Both the position numbers and the translations under genes were made by a program. From positions 7,533,961 through 7,597,960 of the forward strand of contig CM032662.1 of the NCBI GenBank assembly GCA_019095985.1: DNA of 64,000 bases, read 5' to 3'. This DNA is from Streblospio benedicti. Its lineage: Eukaryota; Annelida; Polychaeta; Spionida; Spionidae. The notes below the pieces were generated by a model. The model was not told the DNA's origin. It saw nothing but the letters and a program-made list of their open reading frames with translations, and ran no database searches. Below, piece after piece: positions 62,781 to 64,000 of the stretch; position 1 is the stretch's first letter; every line of letters starts with the position of its first letter.

Positions 62781-64000
62781 TCCGTTTGTTATAATTACTC
62801 ACAGTCACATTAAATGCAGAGTCATCCATATACTACAAAGATACTCAATATAGTTATAACACAACTAACACTATTACTGAACGGTAGAAATATGAATCAA
62901 AACATGCAATAAATAGGGGCAGTCTGACATAACATGTAACATGCTTGAGATTGAGATGGGAGGATTTGGCCATGTAGTTCAACCTTGACCATTATCATAT
63001 CAATATCCCAATGCCACATCACATCCACCACTATCAAAGATAAAAGGTAAAGCACGTGGCATCCTTTGAAATCCCAATGACGACTTCCAACCTCTATAAC
63101 GAGACCACCTTCCTAGTTAGACCGCTATAAGCATCACAATAGCTGGTATTCATTACTACTTTTGAAGGCATCCTGCATAAATAACCCACTTTTACAGCAC
63201 ACTTTATAGTCGAATCACTTAAGACCACCTACCGACGAAAACATTTCTCCCGGTCCCACATCGGTATGTAAAGACCCCTCCTAACCTCCATAAACTGGCG
63301 AGACCTCTTGAGGCTAGGTGGTCTTAATCTAGAGGTTCTACTGTACTACACGGCAGTGACAGCGGGCACTTCGCACTTATGCATAAACCTACAGTGATTA
63401 CTCTTGCCATTTCAATAGATAGATTGGCAATGTTTAGATATTAGATAAGATAATAATTAATTACGGACTGTGTGACTGAAGTATTTCATATTTATTACAG
63501 ATATTGACATAACCCAGACATGATCCATAGCAGATTGTATATACACAAACATTCTTTTTTTTACCTGTTTAAAGATAAATGTATAATACTGGAGAACTCT
63601 TTCAACTGAACAGACATTTCTACCAACTCTCAACTAATACAGGCAACACGAACTTTCATAAAGAGATCACCTCTCAATTAAGTCAATTTGACCCAATGAC
63701 AAGAGTGGTCTTCATAGAAGACAGAAGTGTTCCATAGCAATAATGTTCTGACACATGGATGCCAGCAGGCGTAATCGGTACAGAGAAACGATCTCTTTCA
63801 TCTGCCATCTTTGTATGGCATCTTGCACAGAATACACGAACACTTCCGATTAAGACCACCCCTGTATAGCTAAAGGAGGTGTTTGTGAAGTTTACTAGTT
63901 TATACATACATGTCTGTATTAATCAGTAGAACCTCTCTGTTAAGACCACCTGTGCTGGTAACCATGAGACTGGTCTCTGAAAGTCTGAGTCGGGAAATGG
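62781..64000. repeat. Downstream flank with dispersed 'AAGACCACC' repeats
   Basis: I see no gene. Several pieces of one repeat family occur: ACGAGACCACC (about 63100), TTAAGACCACCTACC (63220), GGTGGTCTTAATCTAGAGG (63320), TTAAGACCACCCC (63850) and TTAAGACCACCTGTG (63940). They lie in both orientations. The stretch 61370-61480 inside the last copy C intron may be related. Confidence 0.5.

Overview
The window looks like nuclear DNA of an invertebrate animal. It is AT-rich, with many short exons flanked by GT-AG introns, tRNA-derived SINEs, PIF/Harbinger remnants, MITE-like repeats and long TG microsatellites. The protein types (EGF/Ig membrane protein, Ly6/uPAR-like domain, GPI-anchored ectodomains) are metazoan. 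A marine deuterostome such as a hemichordate, echinoderm or amphioxus is my guess, but nothing in the sequence settles it.

The main content is three copies of one multi-exon gene. Copy A (+ strand, 3' part only) occupies 110-3448, copy B (- strand, complete) 28381-14946, and copy C (+ strand, complete) 49016-62011. Each complete copy has a TATA-box promoter, a non-coding first exon and a signal peptide. About 20 one-exon, cysteine-rich CxxC modules follow, nearly all bounded by phase-1 introns. A Ly6/uPAR-like domain ending in a CC....CN motif and a hydrophobic C-terminal tail typical of GPI anchoring complete the protein. A and B are very close, including introns and 3' UTR. C is clearly more diverged but shares promoter, exon order and 3' UTR architecture. 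B and C differ in the number of modules in the middle of the array.

Layout. 1-4450: copy A and its 3' UTR. About 5070-5385: decayed RecQ-like helicase fragment (-). 5972-7230: an Ig + 2 EGF + transmembrane gene (-). 8291-8390: assembly gap. 8391-13900: repeat-bearing DNA with a large hairpin at 13190-13743. 13920-29740: copy B with its promoter. 32307-33990 and 43190-45945: the two arms of a large inverted repeat that share a SINE. 34002-35530: broken PIF/Harbinger transposase. 39418-39517: second gap. 47250-62760: copy C with promoter and UTRs. 62780-64000: dispersed repeats.

The two 100-N gaps split the window into three contigs, and each contig carries exactly one copy of the gene. The alternating +/-/+ arrangement and the palindromic appearance therefore rest on scaffolding. 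A and B could even be two haplotypes of one locus. Copy B carries about nine single-base length differences, all at short homopolymers, while every splice site is intact. This looks more like consensus error than pseudogene decay, but I cannot prove it.
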